Of a stretch of DNA of 64,000 nt, positions 53,501 through 59,250 are shown in pieces. The DNA lies in NCBI RefSeq assembly GCF_001640805.2, contig NC_066836.1, positions 2,862,071 to 2,926,070 on the forward strand, given 5' to 3'. Made by a program: the position numbers and the translations under genes. Source of the DNA: Lates calcarifer (lineage: Eukaryota > Chordata > Actinopteri > Centropomidae). The first letter of the stretch is position 1. Each line of letters starts with the position of its first letter. The notes below the pieces were generated by a model. That model saw only the letters and a program-made list of their open reading frames with translations. It did no database searches and was not told the DNA's origin.

Positions 53501-55650
53501 TGGATGACAGACACGTCGCAGGTTTCTGGGCTTACAAGTCTCAAGTTGAATCCTCCTCATTAATAATATATATCAGCAGTAGCGTGTTTATATCTCAAAG
53601 TCTAACATGTTATAAGTCTGACGTTTCTTCTTCCACGTGACAAATACGAGCAACAGAAGATGGAGAAATCGCCTCCTGTGAGCTTCTTTGCTCCAGTCGG
53701 TGACGAGGTTATTTACAAGGTTCAAAGTCGATGTGGTGTCTTTGTGTGGGAGCTGCCCCGGCTGCCAGAGGCCGACAGATGGATATGTGATCAACTCAAC
53801 ATGAGTGATTTTCCCTCTTCATCACACACAGAGACTTTGCCTGCGCCGGCTGATGAATCACTTCATAGATGTGACAAATGTATCCACCTCAGAGGAGGAA
53901 ATAATGGTCAGAAAAAATGAGCCGGTGCTTTGTGTGTGGAGTTCCTGTCACAGAACGGCCAAGACTCTTTGGCTGCTCAAATGTTTTTTTAGATTAGACT
54001 CCACAACTGATATGATGTGGAGTGTAGTAGCAGGTACAGTATAGAACAGGAACATAAAAGTAAAGGATTTACTTCTTTTCTTTTTTTAATTCAAGCACTT
54101 AGCTTCACCAAGTTTCCCCCCTGGGGATCATTAATTTGACCCAGTCTAATTAGTTTGTTATTGCACCTTAAATGTTGGAGTGTAACATTACTGCTGCATA
54201 AAAACCTAGTGAATGTGAGTTGGGTGCTGTTTGTGTTTTCTTTGATGCACTGACCTCAGGGCCCAAGAAACCCAATTAAAAACCCACAATAACAGTTTAA
54301 AAAATAAAAAATAAAAAAACAGAAAAACCCCTGCATGGCTGGGAATATGAAGCGGCAGCTGTTTATCCAAAGATTTGAAAAGTTTTTTTCTTACCTGAGA
54401 GTTGGTTTAGCTAAATTAGTGGCATTGAAGCGCTGCTGGATGAGTTGATGGTTAGAGAAATGTTGATTAGAAAACTGTCTGAATTTTGTGTTTGTGTGTG
54501 TAAATGTGACTGAATTCAGGTTAAATATCAGTATACATGTAGGACATTTTGTCCATTATTTCTCTTAATTATTTTGCTGCTCATATGACTTTGTTTTAAT
54601 TTTCTACTGACAGTTAGGACAGTGAGCCGTTTTTCTTTCTTTTTTTTTTTTTTTTGAAGAGCACACCCACAGCCTGCAAAACCACTCTCCAAACCCACAA
54701 CCAAAGTGCAGCAATTTAAATCCATCAACCTGAAACAAAAACCACTTTCCTGAATCACTGAAAACATTTTGAATGTTTTTTTCTTCCCTGCCAGCAGCAT
54801 TAGGATAGGACCTGCTCCATTACTGATGTCACCATATTTTATAATAGTGTTGTTACAGTAGCAGTCACTTCCTATAGCAGCTCACAATACGTCCTGGAGG
54901 GGGACCTGGTAATATATCTTCCTGCTGGGCCTTTAGTCTGAATTACAGCAGGAAAAACAAAAGGTTAATCACATTGGGAGACTCCGCTCTGCCTCTGACC
55001 ACCCAGCTTCTCTCTGTGTCTCCCTCAGTATTTCAATTCAAGCTGCTTTATTGGCATGAATGTTGGATGAACATGGGGGGAAAGCACCTAGAAAAACAAT
55101 ACAGATCTCTCTCTGCCCGTGTTGTCTCCTTCTCATCGTCCTCGCTGTCCCGGTTTCTGTCACCCTCAATTTGTGGCTATCACGACAATATGTCACCATA
55201 CGTCGAATCAAAATGTAAATGTATCATAAGCAGAGCTGCTGGAAATGTATTCGCTCGTATCAGAGCGTCCTCTTGTTGATGACCAAACTCCTCTCGTCCC
55301 CGACCCCCTTCTTTTCCTTTCCCAGTGTGCTTAAATGCCGGCGGGCGCATTACATTGAGATTCAAGAGGTTATCTCACAGTGGTGATGGGGATTGCAACA
55401 GCCTAAAGGATCGCCACAGGTTAAAGCCACGTATGGCTGAGCTTTAATGAGCACAGCTCCTTTTCTCCGTCCGTCTGGAAAACAACACATCGTCGCCGTG
55501 GAAAACAGATTCTGACGATGTCTTTTGTGAAGCTTTTAACTGTGTAAATGTGTGTGTGTGTGTTTTACAGGGTGGTGGGCCCCGCTGTGACCTTCAAAGT
55601 GAGCCCGAACACTCAGAACGTCAGCACCGCAGATGTGGCCAACGTGGCTG
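6133..55650 (+). CDS. ptprn2: ptprn2 (phogrin / IA-2beta), internal part of gene spanning ten exons
   Basis: Ten exons on the + strand join in phase to 571 codons without a stop. The join runs 6133-6183, 20382-20495, 29126-29240, 29703-29847, 32171-32561, 35999-36313, 36817-36857, 37796-38169, 45869-45955, 55571-55650. The family is recognised from the cysteine block (GCLFDNELCS, EICVNDGMFGRC), the following VSP..VQR and LTWEDD motifs, and the membrane-proximal block FGYVITDTDG and VVGPAVTFKVSPN..NVST. These resemble PTPRN2 more closely than PTPRN. PTPRN2 is a type I membrane protein of neuroendocrine dense-core vesicles with a pseudo-phosphatase-like cytoplasmic PTP domain. Only lumenal sequence is present here. 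The signal-peptide exon is expected upstream of the window, and the transmembrane and PTP exons downstream. Identity rests on remembered family motifs, with no alignment run. The span given is the outer limit of the exons; introns are listed separately. Confidence 0.93.
10150..10217. repeat. Diverged teleost interspersed repeat fragment
   Basis: The text TCAGTTAATTTTCTGGTGAT followed by GATTGACTACTCATTTCAG resembles a very common teleost repeat built from ATCGATTA-like words. Recognised from memory only, with no consensus compared. Confidence 0.35.
10771..10952 (+). repeat. 182-bp direct repeat, copy 1
   Basis: Matches 11495-11676 with no gap and two visible substitutions. Each copy contains a 61-codon open frame, which is probably incidental. 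After the copy, the 12 bases TCTGCTAATATT follow. The second copy is followed by their exact reverse complement. Confidence 0.95.
11357..11734. repeat. Inverted repeat bracketing copy 2 of the 182-bp unit
   Basis: About 45 bp at 11360-11410 (starts TTTGAAAATCGGAATAAGGC) reappear as reverse complement at about 11690-11734 with a few differences. The arms flank the second 182-bp unit and could fold as a large stem-loop or represent terminal inverted repeats. Confidence 0.85.
11495..11676 (+). repeat. 182-bp direct repeat, copy 2
   Basis: Second copy of the 182-bp unit, 724 bp downstream of the first, followed by AATATTAGCAGA (11677-11688). Origin unknown. It may be part of a non-autonomous transposon or a local duplication. 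Confidence 0.95.
11732..11770 (+). repeat. 39-bp direct repeat, copy 1 (pair at 12064-12102)
   Basis: The segment beginning TTCTGTGTTAGCAAACAACT and ending CACATGTAGC occurs identically at 11732-11770 and 12064-12102. It extends the composite cluster to about 1.3 kb. Confidence 0.95.
13692..13731. repeat. (CA)n microsatellite
   Basis: AC-rich tract with one CG interruption. Similar pure tracts lie at 14306-14335, 17669-17692, 30593-30624, 49672-49689, 57221-57242 and 57363-57391. Confidence 0.95.
17935..18275. repeat. Diverged teleost interspersed repeat
   Basis: Contains TACTCTACTACATTTATTTG, TTAGTTACTAGTTACTTTGC and, at the end, GTATTTTTACTTTGTGGTAT and AAGTAAAGGATCTGAATG. Together these form the pattern of a widespread fish repeat. 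Class not determined. Confidence 0.55.
20382..20495 (+). CDS. ptprn2: ptprn2 exon 3: RESP18-homology region
   Basis: This 114-bp exon is preceded by TGTTCACAG and followed directly by GTAAAC. It encodes (D)GMFGRCHSVPVTDVYTYDVS and then PSVVQRFRMLLEKLSNR, the conserved lumenal block of the PTPRN family. The DGxFGRC motif supplies the fourth cysteine. Entry and exit phases are both 1, matching exons 2 and 4. An (AC)28 microsatellite starts five bases after the exon end, immediately beyond the donor. Confidence 0.95.
20500..20555. repeat. (AC)28 microsatellite adjoining the exon 3 donor
   Basis: A pure AC tract of about 56 bp that starts four bases after the first intron base of ptprn2 intron 3 (GTAAACAC...). 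Confidence 0.97.
21385..21603 (+). repeat. Shared 5' flank of TRIM copy A
   Basis: About 200 bp upstream of the copy A ATG match, in inverted orientation, the sequence at about 35195-35400 upstream of copy B. Both contain the string CAGAAACACATGATGTTTAG and a GA-rich or CT-rich segment further out. The homology therefore covers coding sequence plus promoter-proximal flank. This argues for segmental duplication rather than retroposition of a processed mRNA between these two loci. Confidence 0.8.
21600..21611 (+). promoter_or_regulatory. Degenerate ISRE position upstream of TRIM copy A
   Basis: At the position equivalent to the ISRE of copy B, this copy reads GAAGGTGAGACT in place of GAAAGTGAAACT. 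There are two A-to-G changes, one in each GAAA half. The same changes create AAG|GTGAGA, a good match to a splice donor. The site is probably inactive as an ISRE. Confidence 0.4.
21640..23319 (+). CDS. Single-exon TRIM protein (RING, B-boxes, coiled coil, PRY-SPRY), copy A, nested in ptprn2 intron 3
   Basis: An intact 559-residue E3 ubiquitin ligase of the fish TRIM16/TRIM25-like or finTRIM type. The C3HC4 RING covers residues 15-57 (C15, C18, C30, H32, C35, C38, C54, C57). A B-box 1-like zinc site covers about 102-131 and B-box 2 about 154-184 (C154, H157, C165, C173, C176, H181, H184). The coiled coil covers about 190-295 and PRY-SPRY about 378-559 (LDQNTA, LTGRCYWEVEW, NDKSWAL, LDHKAGILSFY). 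I chose the ATG before AQKGVQLD. The frame is open for 12 more codons upstream but without an ATG, starting only at a GTG. The gene has no introns and lies in the same direction as ptprn2. Fish TRIMs of this class expand in large lineage-specific sets and many act in antiviral immunity; a role for this copy is inference. Confidence 0.93.
   Translation: MAQKGVQLDQETFSCSICLDLLKDPVAIPCGHSYCMNCIKTHWDEEDQKKIHSCPQCRQTFTPRPVLMKNTMLADLVEELKKTGLQAAPADHCYAGPEDVACDVCTGRKLKAVKSCLVCLVSYCEKHLQPHYDVAPLKKHKLVDPSKKLQENICSRHDEVMKMFCRTDQQCICYLCSVDEHKGHDTVSAAAERTERQKKLGASRQNIQQRLHASKKSMKLLQQEVEAINRSADKTVEDSEKMFTELIRLMEKRRSDVKQQIRSQQKTEVSRVKELQEKLQQEITELKRKDAGLEQVSHIKNDTQFLQSHCLLSCLSESIELPSTKSRPLRYFEDVTAAVSELRDKLQDALSEKWPKILRTVTEVDALLSQQLRTREEFLQYACEITLDQNTAHPFLVFSKGNRKITTMANYHMLSIHTPPRFMNTFQVLSRQRLTGRCYWEVEWDAIVSIAVAYNNISRVGTYNECAFGHNDKSWALYWLCKYEFRHDDINTPIPGKSSFKVGVFLDHKAGILSFYNVDRDNENMTLLHRVQTTFTQPLYAGIGLLFSGGDNAELSKLK
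23685..23690 (+). terminator. Candidate polyadenylation signal, TRIM copy A
   Basis: AATAAA about 366 bp after the stop codon of copy A, the first canonical hexamer I see after the stop. A second role cannot be excluded, because such hexamers occur by chance in AT-rich introns. Confidence 0.4.
24204..24216 (+). promoter_or_regulatory. CTCF-like motif downstream of TRIM copy A
   Basis: CCACTAGAGGGAG resembles the CTCF core with one mismatch. It is located about 0.9 kb after the copy A stop codon. A weaker match is CCACTAGGAGGAG at 51993-52005. Confidence 0.3.
24525..24665. promoter_or_regulatory. Candidate conserved noncoding element with POU octamer
   Basis: A compositionally balanced, non-repetitive stretch that ends in GAATTATGCAAATGAG, containing the ATGCAAAT octamer at 24621-24628. 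No reading frame is supported. Conservation is untested. Confidence 0.3.
25014..25262. repeat. Diverged teleost interspersed repeat
   Basis: Starts AGGGCTGTGGCTAACGGTTT and ends with CGATTATCAAAATAGTTTTG and CAACTAATTGTTTTGGTCT. This matches the general layout of the abundant fish repeat that begins GGGCTGCAACTAACGA. Family name not assigned. Confidence 0.5.
29126..29240 (+). CDS. ptprn2: ptprn2 exon 4: LTWEDD block
   Basis: This 115-bp exon is preceded by TGTGTGCAG and followed by GTCAGA. It encodes (G)LTWEDDTTQQVLSKELSK and then LRRIPYRPQQNGPVYNSDS, ending with two bases of an arginine codon. The TWxDDxTQ motif is typical of PTPRN and PTPRN2. The exon lies between the two nested TRIM genes. 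Confidence 0.93.
29703..29847 (+). CDS. ptprn2: ptprn2 exon 5
   Basis: This 145-bp exon follows CTCTCTTACAG and is followed by GTGAGG. One base completes the arginine of exon 4, then 48 codons run from PAAAAMDPVDQRVKPVEVEL to the final TSGK, ending in phase 0. The segment VELSRNLQTYLQRLGLLPK resembles the helical stretch after the RESP18 region. The intron in front is only 462 bp. Family conservation is weak here. The call rests on splice signals, phase fit and position. Confidence 0.85.
29848..32170 (+). other. ptprn2 intron 5 (2.3 kb)
   Basis: Holds an AC tract (30593-30624), a CpG-richer stretch at 30.77-31.2 kb and a T tract at about 31745-31762. No exon is supported. The preceding intron 4 (29241-29702, 462 bp) holds nothing notable. 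Confidence 0.8.
30765..31235. promoter_or_regulatory. Candidate regulatory stretch in intron 5
   Basis: CpG-richer, non-repetitive sequence followed by homeodomain-type TTAATGG and GGATTAATAA words. It is distinct from the AT-rich, repeat-laden surroundings. An open frame of 63 codons (30777-30968) is short and lacks splice context. Confidence 0.25.
32171..32561 (+). CDS. ptprn2: ptprn2 exon 6: long, poorly conserved lumenal exon
   Basis: This is the largest exon in the window, 391 bp (130 codons plus one base). It follows TTTCTTTCAG and precedes GTGAGT. It begins SDRFQPGVPADFYRSKAQ and contains a serine-rich stretch, the segment LLATQSEGDLLLGALRQYLS and a basic C-terminal part, ending TSVD plus the first base of the next codon. 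The extracellular middle of PTPRN2 is known to evolve fast, so little residue-level similarity is expected. The open frame, phase continuity and C/G-ending codons support coding status. Exon 6 is followed by the intron that carries the minus-strand TRIM gene. Confidence 0.88.
33243..33248 (-). terminator. Candidate polyadenylation signal, TRIM copy B
   Basis: TTTATT on the + strand (AATAAA on the minus strand), about 233 bp after the stop of copy B. The 3' flanks of the two TRIM copies show no obvious similarity, so the two copies appear to use unrelated 3' ends. Confidence 0.4.
33481..35157 (-). CDS. Single-exon TRIM protein, copy B, nested antisense in ptprn2 intron 6
   Basis: An intact 558-residue paralogue of the TRIM at 21640-23319 with the same order: RING (residues 15-57), B-box 1-like site (102-131), B-box 2 (154-184), coiled coil and PRY-SPRY (LDPNTA, LTGRCYWEVEW, NDKSWAL, LDHRAGILSFY). 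All zinc ligands are kept. By eye there are about 13 differences in the first 197 residues and none over residues 221-291. Most differences lie at 198-220, 292-325 and in PRY-SPRY. The start is the ATG at 35157; 12 upstream open codons lack an ATG. It is transcribed opposite to ptprn2 and lies wholly within an intron. An interferon-stimulated-response-element match lies 29-40 bp upstream of the ATG (35186-35197). Confidence 0.93.
   Translation of the reverse strand: MAQKGVQLDQETFSCSICLDLLKDPVAIPCGHSYCMNCIKTHWDEEDEKEIHSCPHCRQTFTPRPVLMKNTMLAALVEELKKTGLQAAPADHCYAGPEDVACDFCTGRKLKAVKSCLVCLVSYCEKHLQPHYESPSFEKHKLVDPSKKLQENICSHHNEVMKMFCRTDQQCICYLCSVDEHKGHDTVSAAAERTERQRELELSRLKIQQRIQDREKDVKELQQEVEAINRSADKTVEDSEKMFTELIRLMEKRRSDVKQQIRSQQKTEVSRVKELQEKLQQEITELKRKDAELKQLSHTEDHNQFLHNYPSLSQLSESTDSSSIKIRPLRYFEDVTAAVSELRDKLQDILTEKWTNISLTLTEVDVLLSQPEPKTRAEFLRYSQEITLDPNTANTRLLLSEGNRRATLTCKHQSYSNHPDRFTKWCQVLSRESLTGRCYWEVEWRGEGVYVAVTYKNISRTGSLNECIFGYNDKSWALNCSQNSYSFLYNYIQTPVSGPQSSRVGVYLDHRAGILSFYSVSETMTLLHRVQTTFTQPLYAGLWFGWSDGATAEFRKLK
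35186..35197 (-). promoter_or_regulatory. ISRE-like element upstream of TRIM copy B
   Basis: The + strand reads AGTTTCACTTTC, which fits the AGTTTCNNTTTC core of the interferon-stimulated response element (IRF/ISGF3 binding). It lies 29 bp before the ATG, so it is in the 5' UTR or core promoter. A second GAAAC half-site on the coding strand lies nearby at about 35203-35211. Function is inferred from the match only. Confidence 0.5.
35195..35400 (-). repeat. Shared 5' flank of TRIM copy B
   Basis: Inverted counterpart of 21385-21603. The similarity ends near the segment TTATCAGGCTTTGAC (about 35392-35406), beyond which I see no match to copy A. Confidence 0.8.
35999..36313 (+). CDS. ptprn2: ptprn2 exon 7: acidic lumenal exon
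   Basis: This 315-bp exon uses the AG at 35997-35998. The competing AG two bases later would break the phase. Its first two bases complete a glutamate codon. It then encodes KFIENVLKNVGRQHVDVDDL, a segment TPQDLDQLSSLIADALQVVD comparable with the [21 protein letters not shown]-type segment of mammalian PTPRN2, and an acidic run of seven glutamates followed by AARDGEEE. It ends AALQ plus one base before GTAATT. Low-complexity acidic sequence is common in granule lumenal proteins. Confidence 0.88.
36314..37795 (+). other. ptprn2 introns 7 and 8, split by micro-exon 8
   Basis: Intron 7 (36314-36816) and intron 8 (36858-37795) contain no further exon or repeat that I can support. Confidence 0.75.
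36817..36857 (+). CDS. ptprn2: ptprn2 exon 8: 41-bp micro-exon
   Basis: A short exon encoding (E)RHTDTEKLNVKDT, preceded by TTTCTCCCAACAG and followed by GTAAGC. It enters in phase 1 and leaves in phase 0, which is exactly what is needed to connect exon 7 to exon 9. That fit is the main support, because the sequence is too short to recognise by similarity. An exon of this size could be missed by gene predictors. Confidence 0.72.
37796..38169 (+). CDS. ptprn2: ptprn2 exon 9: end of pro-region and start of mature ectodomain
   Basis: This 374-bp exon follows TTCTTTCCAG and is followed by GTGAGT. It starts AESGNLFTKLLAYLDKTSFS and includes VGLENVQSRTSEAGVTVQKK, which corresponds to the GVENVKSQT area of mammalian PTPRN2. 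It ends GRKKADDDVFGYVITDT plus two bases. FGYVITD matches the strongly conserved (Y/R)GYIVTD start of the membrane-proximal ectodomain. The basic triplet RKK (38120-38128) just before it is a plausible prohormone-convertase site. The exon is much richer in CpG and C/G-ending codons than its flanking introns. Confidence 0.94.
38170..45868 (+). other. ptprn2 intron 9 (7.7 kb)
   Basis: Contains GAA/GAG-rich tracts (40801-40830, 41347-41378), a teleost-type interspersed repeat at about 42.5-42.9 kb and a purine-rich GGAAA stretch at 44.22-44.36 kb. No exon is supported. Confidence 0.8.
42535..42895. repeat. Teleost interspersed repeat with internal modules
   Basis: Contains GCTAAAGGAAAAGTCAGGGG, GGGAACCATGAATGTCTGTA and GGCAATCCATCC, a recognisable fish repeat. 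Related words (CTAAAGGAA, GGACCATGAA) recur within the segment, as expected for a modular or tandemly built element. Confidence 0.6.
45869..45955 (+). CDS. ptprn2: ptprn2 exon 10: SEA-like mature ectodomain, first part
   Basis: This 87-bp exon follows ACCGTCATCAG and is followed by GTACGT. One base completes an aspartate codon, then GLQTDEGVHLMEILARLAKI and QMTDFAEL, ending with two bases of a serine codon. It aligns with the mammalian DxxxLxxEEGxxLxExVARLL...FAD segment, helix 1 of the SEA-like membrane-proximal domain. Confidence 0.94.
47519..47730. repeat. Polypyrimidine (CT-rich) strand-asymmetric stretch
   Basis: About 210 bp are made mostly of C and T on the + strand, with scattered TCTCT runs, preceded 90 bp upstream by a G14 run. 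Such tracts can form triplex DNA. Confidence 0.75.
49997..50010 (+). promoter_or_regulatory. CTCF-like motif
   Basis: CCAGCAGGGGGAGC is close to the CTCF core (CCASYAGRKGGCRS, one mismatch). It lies in a GC-richer stretch downstream of simple repeats. Confidence 0.35.
52370..52565. repeat. Diverged teleost interspersed repeat
   Basis: Contains GGTGACAAATTAAAGGAAAA and, 130 bp later, CTCATGTTGGCCCAGCACCT followed by ACTAAGACAC. I associate these words with a widespread fish repeat. Recognition is from memory. Confidence 0.4.
55571..55650 (+). CDS. ptprn2: ptprn2 exon 11: SEA-like mature ectodomain, second part
   Basis: This 80-bp exon follows GTGTTTTACAG and is followed by GTAGGT. It encodes (S)VVGPAVTFKVSPNTQNVSTA and then DVANVA, ending with one base of the next codon. 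VxGPAVTFKV..N.QNV.T.DV is one of the most recognisable strings of PTPRN2. The next exon, which should carry the ILQTGVG motif and the transmembrane helix, was not found downstream in the window. Confidence 0.96.
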
Positions 55651-57130
55651 GTAGGTTCTCCTTGGCTGAGTAATGTTGTCTTTACACTGACAGAGAAAAA
55701 GACAGGCCATTATCATTGGCTCGCTGCTGCACCTGAGGCCCCAGATGAACATTTTTCAAAACTTAAGACTCCTCAGTAAAATGTGTTTTTTTTTTCCTTC
55801 CACTGAGATTACTGCCATACCCATGCTGGAGGTTTAGGGCATGTTCTTCTATCCCTTTGTGTTCAGCTTGGTTTAGTTTGCCTAACTATTTGGTACTGGC
55901 TCATTTTGAAAGGAGGCCGGCGCTAAGGGAAGCCATCAGAGAGTTGGATGTGTGCCTAAAAAAAAATTTAAAAAACAGGCACAGAAACACCAGAACTTTA
56001 TTGTGTTTGGGAACCGAGTCAGTTCATTAATGCGTATGCAAATAGGAAAAGTCTATTAAGGTAATTTTTTATCAGTGTGCACAAAAGTAATCCAGTTCTC
56101 TGAGCTAGGTAGCTGCACTGATTTAACCAGATAAAGACATAAACAGCAGGCTTCAGCTTCTCAGAAAACATTTCTGTGAAAAAGTCTTTCTTCAAAAGAC
56201 GTTTAACCAAAACGTCATCAGAGCTTTTTGAACAGCCCCACTCCACCATCACATCAAACTGCCTTTCATCTTCCTCGCTCATATCACTTATTCACCTGTA
56301 TTAAATAAAGATGCCGTGGGACCTTTGCTCGTGCCAATGCTGCCTCCTGCTAAATATATTAGCTAATATGCTAATGCCCCCCAAGCAGCCTTAATCCACT
56401 CTGAGGCCAGATCCAGCCTACACAGTGTTTTCTGCTCGAATGCTTCCAGGTCCACGTCCTGATTATTCTTTTCAGCTACAGGACAGAGTTCGCTCACATT
56501 TAGCTGCGCCAGAAAACAACTGATTGTTCTCATACATACTGTATCTCAGACTGAGTGTAAGTAACACATCGTTCTGAATTTTCTCATTTTCACTGATTAG
56601 AGAAAAGAAGAAGAAAAGAAGTGATATTCAACCACTGCAACTGAATTGTCAAAATTATTTGGAGCTAGTTTGAGGAAAGTTTATCGTTGGCACCTTGTTT
56701 AATTTCAGTTAGCTCTGGTTTGACCACCTAAACAAGACTCCAGTAATAAAACAGACACGTGTGCAACAAACATTACATTTGTGGACGATGATGCACTCAA
56801 ATGCAAAAAGTCTGACTGCAGTAACATGAGGGATAAATTCCTTTTTCTGTTTCATAAATACATGTTTCTTGTAAACATTAAGAAAGACTTGCTCATTGTC
56901 AGTTGGTCTTTTTGTCCACCATCTTTTTTTTGGTGATTCTGTTTCAAGAGTCAAAATGTCTCAGTCCTGCCTCTGCTCCGTCACATGGAGAGGGACACTG
57001 TAGTAATGAGTGTGTGTGTGTGTGTGTGTACCGGGCTACAGCGTGACTCACGGTAATGAGGCGAGGGTGTTGATGAAGTGGGGAATAAAGAGAGGAGGAA
57101 TGTTTGCCATTAGCCAAGCTGTCAGTCCAG

Positions 57131-57160
57131 GAGGAGAGAGAGAAAGAGAGAGAGAGAGAG
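57131..57160. repeat. (GA)n and TG/CA microsatellite cluster
   Basis: The GA tract lies between a TG tract (57010-57029) and CA tracts (57192-57242, 57363-57391, 57415-57430), giving a 0.4-kb cluster of simple repeats. Confidence 0.9.
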
Positions 57161-57359
57161 TTTCCTGATATTCCCTGGGCCCAATTCCAGACACACACAC
57201 ACACTATCACACACCCCATACACACACACACACACACACACACTCTCCAAATCACCTGCACTGGGAAATTGGTCCTGTCAAAATAACTTACATGAGTAGC
57301 TCACTGTCTGTTTTTTCCCCTAACATCTTATCCTGGCTTGATAATTACAACCCCACCTC

Positions 57360-57394
<35 letters not shown>

Positions 57395-57564
57395 TTGCTG
57401 CTTTCTCTGTCACCCACACACACACACACTTTGTGCTGATTATGCAACAGCTTCTCTCTGTCTCTCTGTTTTTAAGTGCTATTGTTGGCGTTCTCATTTC
57501 CCGCCCGCCGGCTCTTGCGGGGTCACGGATGAGCTTCGATTGTTATTAATGCAAACATTTGACA

Positions 57565-57800
57565 GAACGTGCTCGAAATGAAATATGGCGTCCTCTCAGC
57601 TAAAGTGCAATAGTGTGGGCGGGCCGTCTTTAAAGTGTCGTTTGTCATATTCAACTAGAATATCAATCCATCCCAAAGCGTACATTATCCCCCCCTGGCT
57701 GGGGTTTATAGTGCTTTTCTGAGACATTAAGCTTTACACGGCCATTGTAATGACGGCGTTTTATCATCATTTATAGCCGCTCAGCAGCGGATGGTAGAGA
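57565..57800. promoter_or_regulatory. Candidate conserved noncoding element in intron 11
   Basis: Unique sequence with CATTGTAATGACGGCGTTTT and TTATCATCATTTATAGCCGC, of the kind often seen in vertebrate noncoding conserved elements. Only cross-species alignment can decide. Confidence 0.25.
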
Positions 57801-57949
57801 TTGGACGTCCATCTCTTCTGTCACAAACTTGTGTGTTTGGGTGGAATGCTTTTGGCAGCTGTGTTAAAAAAATAATTCACTTTTATTTGATTTAACCTCC
57901 ATGAACACGTCAGTAAGACGTCAGAGCGAGCCAGAGAAACGCTTCAACA

Positions 57950-58850
57950 AGGAGTCATGGTGGAAGAAGAATTCAGATCCTCTCATGGAGTCATTCTGGA
58001 GACTGTGGTCTGCAGTGCTGTTGAACTGTACTGCATTCTACCAAGAGAAGTTTCTCATGTTCAGAAAATGAGTCATGACGACATTGAAATGGACAACTGA
58101 GAATATGGAGAATACTGAATGAAGCCTGGTGACCTTATTACATTGGCTGCATCTTGTCTAATGTTAAGTAGCTCCTCTGCATCTGAGTGATTTGGCCAAA
58201 ATCTAAAAAACAAGTGACTCAGACCTGTAAAGGAGTCGGTGCTTAAATAGAAAAAGAGAACACTTTTCCAACTTTTTTTTTTTTTTTAGGGAGTGGGTGA
58301 TCATTTCTCTATTTTTGTCTCCAGCTATCTATTATCAACTCTTCACACTCTTCCCATATTTTTGGTTTTATATTCTACTCTCTCATTAATAATTCCCTAA
58401 AGGGCATGTCGTAATTAGTAAGATAAATGTAGATATACAGTATTTATATAGGTCTATGGTATTAGCAATAATCATGTAATATCATTCACTCATTATACAT
58501 TATCTATATTATTATTATTACAGTTGCTATTATTGATAATGAGAATGAGAAGTAGTAGTACAGAGGTAATAAAGTCATTAAAGGAAAATTTACATATAAA
58601 TTATAATTACATAAAGTAGAAGTACCTCAGCCACCTGCCCTCTTACCCTTTTAGACAGTATGTGATATTGTTGGATTACTGCTGATCCTTTAACATATAA
58701 GCAGCATTTTAATGTAGCTATCTGTTTATCTGTGCCACTGGATCACTGTAGTTGTGGTCAAATAAATGTAGAGGAGGAAAAGTTAGAAGTGCTCTGAAAT
58801 TTAAATGCACCCAGATAAATGTACTTAGTTAAACGTGACTATATATTCGA
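57950..58850. repeat. Strongly diverged repeat-like stretch
   Basis: The start (GGTGGAAGAAGAATTCAGAT) and the end (ATAAATGTACTTAGTTAAAC, with ATATAAGCAGCATTTTAATG between) recall the same fish repeat class as 17935-18275 but are heavily altered and possibly interrupted. Confidence 0.3.
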
Positions 58851-58884
58851 TTTTTCTTATTTAATAAAAAACCTGAGGCCAGTT

Positions 58885-59250
58885 CTGAGCGCCGCCTCGC
58901 ACGGGTCCCGTTTCAATCTCATCTTTCTCCTTCTTACACCGGATCGATCCTGACCCCGGCCTCCGGGTGCCACAAGGTTCGATTAATGCAGCCAGGCCGG
59001 CCAGACCTGGTGTTGCATTTTAAGAAGCCACGTTACCACTTCTGTCACGCGCGTCCGCCCATTGTGAGGGACTCCAGGCCCACCGGGGGCCATTGTCAAA
59101 CGTGGGGGTGGATGTCAAGATGGTGGGCAGCGAGGTGGTGACCCTCATTGTCCGGACGAGGGTGGGCGGGGGACCCAGAGGCTACTTCCAGCGGTGCGTC
59201 ACGGCCGTGAGAACGGGACCCCGTGAATAGGCCGCGGGTCAGGGTCAGGA
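58885..59250. promoter_or_regulatory. CpG-dense island-like patch within intron 11
   Basis: I count more than 30 CpG dinucleotides in about 370 bp (for example GTCACGCGCGTCCGCCC), far more than the flanking intron. No open frame or splice-bounded exon is convincing inside. It could be an alternative promoter, an orphan CpG island or a conserved enhancer. Confidence 0.4.

Larger units (their letters stand above)
45956..55570 (+). other. ptprn2 intron 10 (9.6 kb)
   Basis: Contains a G14 run (47415-47428), a long CT-rich strand-asymmetric stretch (about 47519-47730), AC and GA tracts at 49.67-49.95 kb, a CTCF-like motif near 50.0 kb and an interspersed repeat at about 52.37-52.56 kb. No exon is supported. 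Confidence 0.8.

Noticed and set aside
59090..59225. Possible exon in the CpG-dense patch
   Set aside because: One frame is open for about 40 codons, but the peptide is Gly/Arg-rich, has no family similarity to PTPRN2 and lacks good splice borders.
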